NCBI RefSeq assembly: GCF_002994745.2
Contig: NC_037090.1
Location: 24,851,501 to 24,915,500, forward strand
Reading direction: 5' to 3'
DNA: 64,000 nucleotides
Source of the DNA: Rosa chinensis
Lineage: Eukaryota; Streptophyta; Magnoliopsida; Rosales; Rosaceae
The translations under genes and the position numbers were made by a program. The notes under the pieces are model-generated. The model was given only the letters and a program-made list of their open reading frames with translations, was not told the origin of the DNA and searched no databases. Below, piece by piece: positions 10,982-22,560 of this stretch. The stretch's first letter is position 1. Each line of letters begins with the position of its first letter.

Positions 10982-11425
10982 TTACAGTTCTAGATATAAC
11001 TCCAGGTCATTTCTCTTGTCAGATTCATCCACTTCAAGCAAAATGGCCGGCGCAGCCCCGGTTTCCAATGTGAGCTCAACACTCGGCATCACTTTCAAAA
11101 CCTTCTGTCTTTTGTAACCGCGGTTCGATCCCTCAGCCGGATGTACCCAGCTAACCGATACTTCTGGTGAAGTAAGAACCCTATTGTCAACAAATTGTTG
11201 CATGCGAGCCACACGAGCAAGAATGTCATTTCATTCATGCCGGTGTGCATTTTGATGCCGTGCTAAGGCTAGAACGTTAGGGAAGGCCCTGAAACAGAGA
11301 TTGCAGAAGTAATTATTATGGCTTGAGGACTCAAAGCTGGGGGACAAGCATGCGGCTAGGATAGGTGGAATGGAGCTGGTGTTGGGGTTTCTTGAGCTTG
11401 CAGAAGAGTTCGAGAAGCTGAACAT
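10982..11425 (-). pseudogene. C2H2 (EPF-type) zinc-finger repressor with an in-frame TGA
   Basis: The frame starts at 11425 (MFSFSNSSASS). A single C2H2 finger follows at about residues 41-61 (YFCNLCFRAFP, then LALARHQNAH), where the usual QALGGHQ core has become LALARHQ. At 11231-11233 an in-frame TGA cuts the protein to 64 residues. The frame then stays open to 10982 and ends in DLELYLEL, a classic EAR repression motif of plant C2H2 factors. Sequence on both sides of the stop aligns with the intact gene at 50078-51139, for example SWVHP with SWAPP and ELTLETGAAPA with ELTMATGAAPD, so the two halves were one protein. It is probably a pseudogene. A sequencing error at one base, or a truncated but expressed peptide, are alternatives. 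Confidence 0.75.
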
Positions 11426-11533
11426 TCTGGGAAAATGGCCTGTGGGAAAGAAGAAAGCAAGATCGAAGAAAAGTAGGGGGATCTATGGATCTCTTTGCTA
11501 GCTAGCTTAATAATAAGGGGGATTAAACGAGGG

Positions 11534-11541
11534 TATAAATA
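11534..11541 (-). promoter_or_regulatory. TATA box of the broken zinc-finger gene
   Basis: Minus strand TATTTATA lies about 110 bp upstream of the ATG at 11425. This would place transcription start near 11510 and leave a leader of about 85 bases. Confidence 0.4.
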
Positions 11542-11955
11542 GGGAATTGATGGGGTGAATTGGAGAGGGGTGAAATCTGAGGGTGAATTTTGAATTAAAG
11601 GCATGTACTGTGTTGAAGATGAGGTTAGGTTTGGATCTAGGGTTTGAAGCAACACGGGGGGAGTTTGAGTCAAAATGGAGAGACTTGTATAGACTGCATG
11701 GCAAGAACAACTTGGTCTAAGACACGTGGAGTGGATTTGATTTGATGGTAAGGATACTAATTACCTGGGTTAAGCGACCTCTGGTTTGTATAGATTGAAA
11801 ACAAGGTTTGTTTGGACAGGAACTGTGCTAGATAGCGTAATAAACCTTGGGCACAAAGTGAAATAAAAGCTGTATATAACAGAAAATGAAATGATATGTT
11901 TAAAGGCTATATTGTGAACTCAAGTAATTATTGAACTATTCAATATGTCACTAAG
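11542..11955. other. Upstream flank of the broken zinc-finger gene, no gene seen
   Basis: Overlapping minus-strand frames rich in Pro and Ser have no start context or recognised domain. They look like leader and promoter sequence rather than genes. Confidence 0.4.
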
Positions 11956-11969
11956 AACTACTTAGTGAT

Positions 11970-13090
11970 CATAAAGTCTTGACTTAGCGCTCTGCTAGGG
12001 TTATCGGCGGCCTCTCACCTTCGACAAAATTTCCAAACTTTGATAGCCATGGCTACTGCTAGCCTTGTGGCTAATTGTTTCTTTCTTCTTATTGCGTTCG
12101 TCTGGTTATTGGGAGCGCCGCCTTCGATTTGGTTCCCGGTGGTTGTTTGGGATGGCAAGTCTGCTGTTCTGGTGGTATCAATGGGGCCGTGCTCTGACAG
12201 TGTGGTTATGAGTTGGTCTGTATCGGATCGAAACAACTGGTTCACAGATCGGAGTTGTTCGGTGGTTTCTCAGAGATGGCTGGGTGTATCAGAGATGGTT
12301 GGTTTCTCAGAGATAGCAACGTTGGCACTGGTGGCTCGCTGCAGCGTCGAACTGTCGCCGGAGTTGGGTTAATCTGACCAGATCAGGGGTCCAATCAAAG
12401 CTAGGGTGATTTTAAGGTCGTGCTCGGGGGCTCTGATTTGCTTTGTCCCAATTTAGGAACTGGTTTTTTTTTTATTGCTTGCGAAGGTACTAGAGTTGAT
12501 TTGAAATTGATTTGAGGTGATCAGGTTTTGGCTCTGACTTGGATGCCTTTCGACCCTAGAGATAGTGCAGTCATGTTGGCTGCGTCCCTCGGTGACGGCG
12601 GCAGTGGCTTGCTGGGCTGTGGAGGAATATGTGGGGTGGCCTTAGCTATTTTTCCCTACTGGGCCTGGAACGGGCTAGAGGCCTGATGCATGATTGGAGG
12701 TGGATGGATTGGGCCCTACGACTTTTTAGGGACTGGTTTGTCTTTGGAATGGGAGCTAAGGCCAATTGTTTCCTTTCCGCTCCACCTATGAATTGGGTCG
12801 CTATGGCCAATAGTATTATTTAACTTCTGTTTGGGTTGCAAAAATCAGAGCCTTAGTTGGAACTCTTTTAATGTAAGCTTTGAGGTTTCTAGGTTTTTGT
12901 TAGAATAATGGTGGGTGAATTTCCTAAAAGGTGGGTGTAATCGGGATTTTTTGGGATGTTATTCTTCTAGAATAGGGTTTCATGAGGTTCTAAAGAACGA
13001 TTCTTTCTGTCGACCCCATAGGAGTGTTTCATTTTTGTACTGCTTGCTGAATTTTAATGAAATTGCTGACCTATTTCAATAAAAAAAAAA
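11970..13090 (+). mobile_element. Poly(A)-tailed retroposon, probably LINE-derived, duplication AACTACTTAGTGAT
   Basis: The 14-bp sequence AACTACTTAGTGAT is exactly repeated at 11956-11969 and 13091-13104, and the insert ends in a run of A after TTTCAATAAAAA. This shows insertion of a polyadenylated RNA by LINE machinery. The insert starts GCTCTGCTAGGGTT a few bases in and has frames of 110 codons (12040-12372) and 64 codons, neither recognisable. It may be a LINE with an internal deletion, joining a 5' region to a 3' UTR, or a retrocopy of a non-coding transcript. Confidence 0.75.
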
Positions 13091-13104
13091 AACTACTTAG
13101 TGAT

Positions 13105-13356
13105 GGTTGTTTATTGTTTCTAATTCCTAAACCTCATTATTTAATTATCTCATCATGCACGAACAAGTTTGAAAAACAATCTATCCAAGATTAAGGGTGC
13201 TACTATTTTATATCGGTAAAAATTCTAATATACAAAAGCAACATAATTTTTGCTTTTTAAAAATGACAAGAAATTTAAAAAGACAAAGAAAGAAAAAATT
13301 ATTTAGCTATTAATTATTCACTAGCTAAATATAGATAGCATTTTAATAAAAAGTTA
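13105..13356. other. AT-rich spacer, nothing recognised
   Basis: No frame, repeat or motif that I can support. Confidence 0.5.
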
Positions 13357-13361
13357 AATAT

Positions 13362-13517
13362 TGTTGTAGAGAAACTGAAATTGAGAGGAAATCGCTGTGT
13401 ATTCTCATTGATAATAGAGGCCTCTCTATATAGAGGATTACAATGTATAGAATCTCAATCATACAAGGAAAGTAATCGTACATTTAATAGGAATATAGAT
13501 CCTTCTAATTTAACCCT
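13362..13517 (-). repeat. Copia 3' LTR, first part
   Basis: It matches 46737 onward (TGTTGTAGAGAAACTG). It is cut at ACCCT by gypsy element 1 and resumes at 40109. Confidence 0.9.
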
Positions 13518-14269
13518 TGTTTGAACCCAAAAGTATTTTTGGCAAGATCCTTTAGTGGATTTAGCATAGCGGGCCGATACCTACGACCCAAAAATAAGCC
13601 TGCTGGGGTTTGGGTTACAGCTTCGCCCATTCCATAATCCATAGGGACAACGAAACCTTATTGGAATCAAGTAGCAGAGATTGAATAGGAAGCTTCAATC
13701 AATAATCCTTCTATAGCAAGGAACAGTCAAAGCCCTAGGTATAAATACTAGGGTTCAAGGACAGAACAAGGACCCCTTTTTTCGAATCAACTAATCCCAA
13801 CGATTACAAAGCCTCCCCGGAGCAAACCTTCAACCTTGTTGAAACCCGGTGACCGCCCGCCAGTCCTAGTCTCCTCGCAAGCCGACTGCTAGTACTACTG
13901 CCACCGATACAACCAGCGAAGCAAGGGTAACGCCCTCGCAACCCAGCGAAGCTAAAGTCACGCTTTAGCAAAACCCGTGCTTTCTCCAAACTTCCCAGTG
14001 ATTGCTCTGCTTAGTCTACAATACTAAGTATCGATTCGGTGACGTGAAGAGATCACATCCAAAGTCCTTATCTATAAGGCAAGAAGTCCTTTCTCGGAAG
14101 GCTAGAGAAGAACCCTGTGACGAGGTTGGTGCTCTCCTCATCCACAGCGCTTGAAGAAGAAGTCAGGTCAAGGGACTCCCCCGACGACTGCACCCCACAG
14201 TGCTGGCATGCCTGCGCACACATGCTCAAAAGAGACAGTTTGCAAGCCAATTGGTTTCCGCGTCAAACA
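13518..14269 (+). repeat. 5' LTR of element 1
   Basis: 752 bp. TATAAATA at 13740-13747 sits in the palindromic context CCTAGGTATAAATACTAGGG and is the likely promoter. It lacks 63 bp present in the right LTR, at a place where the right LTR carries two near-identical copies of CCAGTCCTAGTCTCCTCGC. Confidence 0.9.
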
Positions 14270-14290
14270 TTTTGGCACGCCCAGTGGGAC
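14270..14290 (+). other. Primer-binding site of element 1
   Basis: TTTTGGCACGCCCAGTGGGA follows the 5' LTR directly. It resembles the TTTGGCGCGCCCAGTGGGA type seen after plant gypsy LTRs; the matching tRNA is not assigned here. Confidence 0.65.
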
Positions 14291-14308
14291 CTGTAATAGT
14301 GTCTTTTC

Positions 14309-16587
14309 GTGAACGCAGCCATTGGGAAGTCGAGCGAAAACCCTTACCAAAAGGTTTACGCTAACTGCTCAAGACACAAGACCTCCAGTTACAGACCGCA
14401 CTCTCGCGCGGACTGTCGTGGTCTTTTTGAAGAACAAGTGATTCAACGATTCTCTCATCCAGCTCAATCATCCGACATGTCTACTGAACGGGAAGAGAAT
14501 CACTCGGCCACTACTGAGGGCCAGAATGTTACTGCTCAACAAGCCGGCGCTGCCGTTAATGTTATCACCACCGCTGTTCCTAATACAGTGGAAAGTGGAG
14601 GAAGAGAGGCTTTCGTCACGAAGCCTATTCCAGAAGGAGCGACCTCGGAGGTGAGGTTAGCAATTATCATGGAGAACATTGAAAATCACCGCAAGAAGAT
14701 AATCGCTGATTTTGAAAGGGAACAAGAGAAGACAGACCGGCGCATGCGCGAGTTAGACCAACGCATCATACAACATGCAGCAGACACCCAACAACAGATC
14801 GCACAATCAGAAAGTGCAGTAAGGGCTCATGTCACGGGTGTCCCTAGTGAGTAGAGTCAGAACCAAAAAGAGATCCTGGCGGCCATCGCGAACCAAACCC
14901 AGCAGACTGCATCAGATATGGCAGGTCTTCGCAAGGACTGCGCTAGCCTCGCAACCGAGGTGGCCATGCATAGAGCCGAGCTGAACCAAGCAAGAGAAGT
15001 GCTGAACAAGGCTTTAGGGGACCCTAATGCTCTCCTTGGTTCTCTTGGCCAGCCATCTGGCTCTAGCAAGTACGTACCACCTAATAAGCGAGAGAAGGCT
15101 AGCAGCAGCACCGCTATACCAGCAGCAACCGTTGGCGCTACGCCACAGAAAGGCAAAGAGCAAGCTCTGGTTATCGTTGGCAGCAAAGAGAAAGTCACCT
15201 CGGTGACGGACAGGCCACCAGGCAGAAACATCAAACATCGAGGGTAGGTGGAGCCGCATCTGGTTCTACCACTTTTGTTCAATATGATAGCGACGGGGCA
15301 GAAAATGTGTATCAAGAGCTACCAGGAAGCTATTATGGTATTAACCAGACGGGTAACCCGATTAAGATAACAGCCTTGACAAAAGAAATGCCCATCCCAG
15401 CAGTAACTCTTCAGCCACCAGCTACAACCCATGTGGTACATGTAGGAGGAGTAGGGGTTTTGAACCAGGCACTACCCTTACAGGCTGCCCGCCATACTGT
15501 GGCAACACCTCCTCCTCCACCTCCGGGTCCGGAGTATGTGAGACGCGACGAGGTAAAGGAGATGATCAGGCTGGCTAATCCTAGGACCCAAGTGGATGGG
15601 GTCTATGAGGGACCTTTCCCGCCGCATGTGATGCTCGCGCCCTGTCCCAGGGGTTATAAAAATATCATATTTTCTACTTTTTCAGGAGAAGATACAGAGA
15701 ACGCGGCTACACATCTGGCCAGGTTTAGGGTACAATGCGGCCAGTACTAGAACGATGACATCCTCAAATGCAGGATCTTTGGCACTTCTCTCTCAGGAGC
15801 TTCCTTTAGGTGGTTTTCCAAACTTCGGCCAGGGACCGTCACAGATTGGCCTGCGATGGAAAAGCTGTTTCGAGAAACCTTTGGAGCCATAGAGCCTGAG
15901 GTTGACTTGGCTTCTCTCTCTCAGATGGCCCAACAGCCTACAGAGTCTGCTGTGGCCTATCTTCAGCGCTTCCAAATTCAGAAAGCCAAGCTGAATGTCA
16001 TCCTGCCCGAGAAGGAGTTAGTCAAGCTGGCGGTTAAGGGCTTGGAACCTCGCCAACGGAAAAAGCAACATGGCAGTATGATCCAGTCGATGAGAGAGCT
16101 CATCACAGAGGTAGGCAGCTTTGAACATCTCCTCAGAGAAACAGACGCTAGGAAGAATGCGTCCAAAGGGACATATGTGCCAGGAAAGCATCGCACCGTA
16201 GCGGCCCTGAGCTACCAGCCAGCTACCTATGACCCTTACTACCAACACCACACTGAGGAAGTGTTTCAGGATGACGATGAGGAAGAGGAGAATGATTTCG
16301 CTGCTTATGAGCTGACCGGGAGGAAGAATCTAGCCCTGAAGCAGCTAAAAATATCCAAAGAACCTGTCAAACTCAAATCCATGGCCTTCACCAAACCTGA
16401 GTTCGCGACATATACTTACGATGCCAATAAGGCACATGAGATTTTGGATGAGATGATCGCCGCGAAGATGGTGAAGACCGATTTTGGACCTTTTCCTAGA
16501 CCGGACCAGCTGAAAGGGAAGAAGTACTGCAAATTCCACAACTTATGGAACCACAATACCGCAGACTGTGTGAAACTCAAAGACTAG
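14309..16587 (+). pseudogene. gag of element 1 (Tat-type), decayed
   Basis: The N-terminal part is charged and coiled-coil-like (residues around EREQEKTDRRMREL). The retrotransposon gag core lies at about 15640-16150, with GTSLSGASFRWFSKLRPG and AVAYLQRFQ. It is followed by a short Cys/His segment, KYCKFHNLWNHNTADC, near 16525-16570 that resembles a zinc knuckle. In-frame TAG codons occur at 14852, 15748 and 16585, and the frame shifts once between about 15180 and 15245. The product would package element RNA in cytoplasmic particles. Reading resumes in frame after each TAG, so decay is by point mutation. Confidence 0.85.
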
Positions 16588-17715
16588 ATTCAAGTATCGC
16601 TTAATAATGGCAGTTTGCAGGTGGAAGCTCCAGTAACGGCGACAGCGCTCGTAGACTTGAACCCTTTTCCTGACACCGGGATCAATATGTTCGATGTGAA
16701 CTGGTCCAGACAGAATCAGAGGAAACCAACCTTGGATTTAAGTACCAAGGGGATAGAAGGAAAGTCTACCGAGGATGAGGTCCCTGCACAGCAGACAACT
16801 AAATCAGTCGGGAAAGCCTCACCAGTGATCCTATGCTCGCGATGCAAAGAAGAGTGTGGCATCCAAGTGTCACATGAAGAGGTCGAGCAGACGTTTCGCT
16901 TTGGCTCTCTCCCGCCCATTAAGTGGGCCTCGCCGTCGCGGAACTATCAGCCTTCTAGCCCAAGAGAAAAGGAGAGGGTGGAGTCGCCACCATCCCCTAA
17001 GGACTCCAACTTGTTCAGGAAACTGAAAGCAGCCGCGGTCGATCAGAAACAAGCGGAGAAGGCCACGAACGAACGAAAGGACGTTCTAACCAAGCCCTAC
17101 ATCCCACCTGCTCCAGCTGCCACCATCAAAGAAGGAAAGTGGTACACTAGGGAAAAAGGGAAGGCAGTGGAAATAAGCTCTTCCAGGAAAAGGAAACTAC
17201 AACGCAGGTTCGGGGAAGCCAAGCGCGCTTTAGAGGCTCTGGGTCAGGGCCTGATCAAGCCTTCGCAATTAGTCAAATCGCCAGAGCAGTATCAGAAGGA
17301 AATGGAGGCACTTGCTGCCAAGCCATTAGTGGCTCCCCACAGCCTCCAGAAACAAGCAACAGGGGTAGATAAGCCCAGTTTTTTTTGCAGGATCACCGAA
17401 GAAAGGATACCTCCGCCAGCTCGAACTGAAACTTCGCCTACAAGGCGACCTTATGTCAGGCGCAGGTTATTTCGCGAAGAACCAGAAGCTAAACCTTCAG
17501 TTTTCAAGAGACTGGGGGGCAAGGAAAAGACTACCGAGACTTTACAGTGGAGGCCAAAAAGGGTCCAGAGTGTAGTGGTCGCCTTCCCCAAGGTCAGTGC
17601 AGAAGGGGAACCGAAGCCAGGCTCGCCCAAACAGACACCTGTGGTACAGGAACGCGAGCAGTGTGAGGTCAAAGGCCTTACAGAGGAGTCGTTGGTAGAT
17701 CGGTTAGCTAAGTAG
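16588..17715 (+). pseudogene. Gag-protease linker of element 1
   Basis: About 366 codons, rich in Lys, Arg, Pro and Ser with no recognised fold. Long low-complexity linkers between gag and protease are common in this lineage. It ends at a TAG (17713-17715) after which the same frame continues into the protease. Confidence 0.7.
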
Positions 17716-18513
17716 TTCAACACTGACACCCCTTCCAAAGAGCCCAAGCTTACTCTAGATGATGATATAGAGGAGACCGACATGGCTGATACGTCTTGCA
17801 ACATGGTTTACGTACTTCCCGTGCGGTATGCACTACCGGTCGCCGCTCAGGAATGCGTCGAAACTGAGGAAAACAGTGCGCAACCCTTGCAGATCACATC
17901 AGCAGTCACGACACCTGTGAAAGAAGCGGTCTTGCTTGAGACGGAGGATGCTCATAGCAAAGAATTCTTCATGAGCTTCACCAAGCCAACACCTGCGATG
18001 GTCCAAGACATGAGACCTCTATATATAACTGCAGACGTTGGTAGCATCAAGGTTAGCAAGATCATGGTAGATACCGGTGCTGCTGTTAATGTGGTCACTA
18101 CCAGAACCATGCACTTGCTCCGAATCAAGAGGGAGAAGATCCAGTCCACATCCCTTACGCTCAAGAACTTCGCGGGGACTGTAACAAAAACCTTAGGAGT
18201 TCTTTTCTTGCGCATCAAGGTTGGCCCAGCTGAGGGAGTTTATGCTTTCTTTGTGGTAGATTATTATGCAGCCTACAGTGCTATTCTGGGCCGAGACTGG
18301 ATCCATAGGAGCTATTGTGTTCCGTCGAATCTTCATCAGGAGCTCATTATATGGAACCGGAAGACAGATAAAGCGGATCCTCGTCCATTCCCCGTTTCAG
18401 CGAACTATGTAGATGCTAGATACGATTTGGAGCTTATCACTCCATTGCAGGTCAGTGGCATCGATGATAAAGGTCGCTCCACAGGGGTGACGGCCTCTGA
18501 ATTGGCACAGTAG
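17716..18513 (+). pseudogene. Aspartic protease region of element 1
   Basis: The catalytic motif is VDTGAAVNVV at about 18068-18097, in a typical retropepsin context (KIMVDTGAAV, then AILGRDWIH). The enzyme would cleave the gag-pol polyprotein as a homodimer. It ends at TAG 18511-18513, and a frameshift separates it from the reverse transcriptase. Confidence 0.85.
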
Positions 18514-18581
18514 GGGCTGACGCTCGCAAAAGAAGGCTTGGAAAGGCCTGGCCACGCTGTGCCCAAACCCTTGAATGATTA

Positions 18582-21500
18582 ATGGATTACAACCTTCCAG
18601 AGGGAGGGATAGAGGCCTTCCACTCGCTGTACGAAAGACTATCGTCGTACTTAGTAGAAAAAGAGGCCTACGATCGGGTCGCGACCTTAGAGGTCGTCCA
18701 CAAAGAGCTCTCTGACCAGGAACAAGATGCTGAGGTCGATATTCAGCTCGCTCCAGCAGCGCTGGATGATACACCTCCTAAAGTCAGAGATCCTATCGAG
18801 AAAGTTAATCTCGGGACAGCAGATGAGCCTATGAAAGTGGCCATCAGCGCTTACTTAGAGCCTAGTGCGAAACAGAGGCTCATTGAGTTATTACATGAAT
18901 TCAAAGACTGCTTCGCGGAGAAGTATGAGGACATGCCAGGCCTGTCACCAGACTTGGTTTGCCATCAACTACCAACACTCCCTGACAAGAGGCCTGTGAA
19001 ACAAGAGCCGCGACGAATGAATTCCAAAACCCAAGTCCTCGTCAAAGAGGAAGTCGAAAAAATGCATAAATCGGGCATTATCAGGGTAGCCAAATACAAT
19101 CAGTGGCTATCTAATATCATGCCAGTTCGCAAGAAGAATGGCAAGATGAGGATCTGCGTTAACTACAGAGACCTTAATGTCGCTACACCTAAAGACGTTT
19201 ACCCCATGCCGGTCGCGGATATGTTAGTAGACGCCGTAGCAGGACATGAATTATTATCTTTCATGGACGGCACCGCAGGGTATCACCAGATTCCAATCGC
19301 AGAAGAAGACAGACATAAAACCGCATTCCGTTGTCCCGGCTTCGCGGGAGTTTTTGAATATGTGGTTATGCCTTTTGGACTGAAAAATGCCGGGGCGACG
19401 TATCAGAGAGCCATGAACCTGATCTTCCACGACATACTGGGGAAGATTTTATAGGTCTACATCGATGACGTAGTGGTGAAGTCTCAGAAGAAGGGTGACC
19501 ACATCACCGATCTCAGAAAGGTATTTGAGCGCATGCGGCAACACAAGCTCAGGATGAATCCAGCCAAATGCGTTTTTGGAGTTCAAGCAGGAGATTTTCT
19601 AGGATTCATTGTCCATCAGAGGGGCATCGAAGTCCCTGAAGAAAAAGCGAGCGAGGTCATCAATGCCACCGCCCCACGAACAAAGAAGGAGTTGCAGCGC
19701 TTGCTGGGTAAGATCAACTTTCTGAGACGTTTCATCTCTAACTCTGCAGGTAAAATCCAGCCCTTCTCCCCATTGTTGAAACTACAGGGTCAGGCTGAGT
19801 TCGTGTGGGAGCCTAAACATCAAGAGGCTTTCGACAGAATCAAGACCTACCTCGCGAGTCCGCCTGTGCTTGTTCCTCCGAGGGCTGGATTTCCATTGAA
19901 GTTATATATATCAGCAGCTGAAGCTTCCATTGGCAGCTTGCTCGCCCAGGATGATGAAGAGGGCATCGAGCATGCTATTTTCTACCTCAGCAGAACACTT
20001 ACAGACTGCGAAACCAAGTATACTCCAATGGAAAAGCAATGCCTTACATTGTACTTCTCCGCATGCAAGCTGCGGCACTACATGTTATCTTTTACTACTT
20101 GCATCATCGCTCAGACCGACTTGGTCAAGTACATGCTATCGCGACCTATCCTTAGAGGCCGCATTGGCAAATGGGTATTGGCCTTGTCCGAGTTCTCGCT
20201 ACAATACGTTCCTCAGAAAGCAGTAAAAGGACAGGCCATCGCAGACTTTCTGGCACATCACCCTACTTTGGATATCCCAACGGTGAGAGAGTTAGAGATA
20301 GCGCCCATAACTATCACCCGACCAGATTTGGCGCGCATTCCAGAGTACGCCATATGGTATCAAGCCACAGTCTCCTTACAGCCATGGGTATTGTTTTTTG
20401 ATGGTTCAAGAATTGAAACATTAGCAGGGGCAAGGATTGTCCTGGAAAACCTAGCGGGCGATCGTTTCTCTTATTCTTTCCAACTGGGGTTTAAGTGTAC
20501 AAACAACCAAGCTGAGTACGAGGCCCTTATTATTGGCCTAGAAGTCTTACTGGAACTAGGGATCCGAGATGTTCAGGTCCGCGGCGATTCTTTACTTGTG
20601 ATAAATTAGCTTCAAGATAAATACAGATGTGCGAGCTGCTTGCTCGTCCCCTATTTGAATCACGCCATTGAGTTACTGGATCAGTTTGACGACGTTGGTT
20701 TGGAATACATCCCTCGCGAGCGCAACTTCGTGGCCAATGAGCTCGCTCAGTTGGCTACAGGCATTACATTGAAATATGGAGTTCGCGAACGCATTCTGAA
20801 AGTCGAGCGCCGCATGCTACCTTCATGGCTCGTACGGCCTGACCCTCCAGATGATCCAGTAGTCGCTGTCCTCGAGCCTATTGACGTTGATTGGCACATT
20901 CCATTGATCCAATACCTCAAGCAGCCAGACCAAACAGCTGACAAGAGGACTCGTTTTCTTGCCTTAAATTACTTCCTCAAGGACGATGAGCTGCGTCGGC
21001 GCGGGGAGGATGGCATAGATTTTCGCTGCGTGTATGGCCATGAAGCAAAATGACTAATGCGCTAAGCACATACAGGGGTTTGCGGCGCCCATCAAGCGGG
21101 ACCTAAGATGCGATGGCTCATCAGAAGACATGAGTATTATTGGTCTAGCATCTTGAAGGACTGTATCACTTTTGCTAAAGGATGCCAAGACTGTCAGGCA
21201 CACGGTCTGGTCCAGCATGTTCCTAACATTCCCATGCAACCTATCATTAAGCCTTGGCCTGCGCGAGGCTGGGCATTGGACTTGATCGGGATGATTCACC
21301 CCTATTCTTCCCTCCAACATAAGTTCATCATTGTGGCTACTGACTTCTTTACCAAGTGGGTTGAAGCTGAACCGTTGAAGGAGGCTTCTGGTGCCACCAT
21401 TCGCCAGTTCATCTTTCGTAACATTATCTACAGGTTTGGTATCCCCGAGGTGCTCGTTTTAGACCGGGGGGCAGCTTTCATGGGAGGTCCTGTCGAGCAA

Positions 21501-22190
21501 CTTGTCAACGATTTCGGCATCCAGTTTATCCACAGCACTCCATATTACGCTCAATCCAACGGTCAAGCAAAAGCCAGCAACAAGATTATTATTTCCCTGT
21601 TAAAAAAGATGCTGATCAAAAACCCTCGATAGTGGCACGACACTTTGTTTGAAACACTCTGGGCTTATCGCACCTCCAAGAGGAATCCCACTGCTACCAC
21701 ACCCTATGCACTAATGTTTGGTCATGATGCAGTTTTACCCTTGGAAATCAACGTTCATTCCTTATGTGTGCAAGATCAGCACCACCTGATAGGTGAAGAT
21801 TATGTCCAGGCAATGTGGCAAGAACACGAAGACTTAAGCGAGCAGCGCTTGGCAGCCCTGGATAATTTAGTGATGGAAAAACAACGCATCGCCCGCGCCT
21901 ATGATAAGCGGACACGTGGCCGCAGTTATAAAGAAGGCGACCTTGTTTGGAAAGCTGTTTTGCCTTTTGGCGAGAAATTGACCGGTCGCGGTAAGTGGAC
22001 TCCTCGCTGGGAAGGACCCTTTGTTATTCACCGCATTTTGGAACGCGGGGATTTTCATCTCAAGGATTTGGATGGCAAAATCCATCGCAATCCCATCAAC
22101 GGGCGATTCCTGAAGAAATATTACCCTAGTGTTTGGGGGTTCGACGATCCACCCGATCAACCTGCGTCCCAGACTGGGGGGCAATCATAG
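18582..22190 (+). pseudogene. Reverse transcriptase, dual RNase H and integrase of element 1
   Basis: Reverse transcriptase motifs run from RICVNYRDLNVATPKD (about 19151) through the catalytic YIDD at about 19458-19469. A first RNase H follows, then a second RNase H with FFDGS near 20395 and NNQAEYEALI near 20502; the second copy marks the Tat lineage. Integrase shows a zinc region with CQDCQ (about 21184), then core motifs at LDLIG, LDRGAAF (the usual D-N/R-G region) and SNGQAKASNK, where the third acidic residue normally found in VEA is replaced. Stops are TAG at 19452, 20607 and 21630, TGA at 21051 and TAA at 21066. All lie in one continuous frame. Confidence 0.92.
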
Positions 22191-22560
22191 TTTTCCTCGG
22201 CTCGCATTATCTCTACGTTCAGGCCTTATTTCGTGGCCCTCGTCTCATATGTTTGCTTCACCTACAAATACTAGGGGGGCAACACTCTATACACTTTGTA
22301 ACATAAGGCCTTCCTTTGGTTGTGGCCTTATTTTGATTAATTCCAGGCCTTCTTTTGAGGCCAACTTCAACTTTTGTTGTAATTTTTACTTGACAATGTG
22401 TGTTAAGAATATACATGATGGCCTATACATGAGGCCTTATTTTAGGACAATATTTCTTACTTGTGCTCAAAAACATTCATTCATAGCGTGGCTTTGCGGC
22501 CAAAAGCAGTACAAATTGAAACAGTTACATTTACAATTACAAGGCCAAAAGTGGCTTAAA
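22191..22560 (+). other. Post-pol spacer of element 1 with a recurring AGGCCTT word
   Basis: No gene seen. AGGCCTT followed by a short T-rich stretch recurs about four times (near 22213, 22308, 22347, 22431), often with GGCC nearby. Confidence 0.5.

Noticed and set aside
12015..12372. Opposing frames at the start of the retroposon as a host gene
   Set aside because: They lie entirely within a poly(A)-tailed insertion with an exact target duplication.
14852..21632. Programmed TAG readthrough in element 1
   Set aside because: Eight TAGs spread along gag and pol, with frameshifts and other stops, fit decay; the sequence after each TAG is not a known readthrough context.
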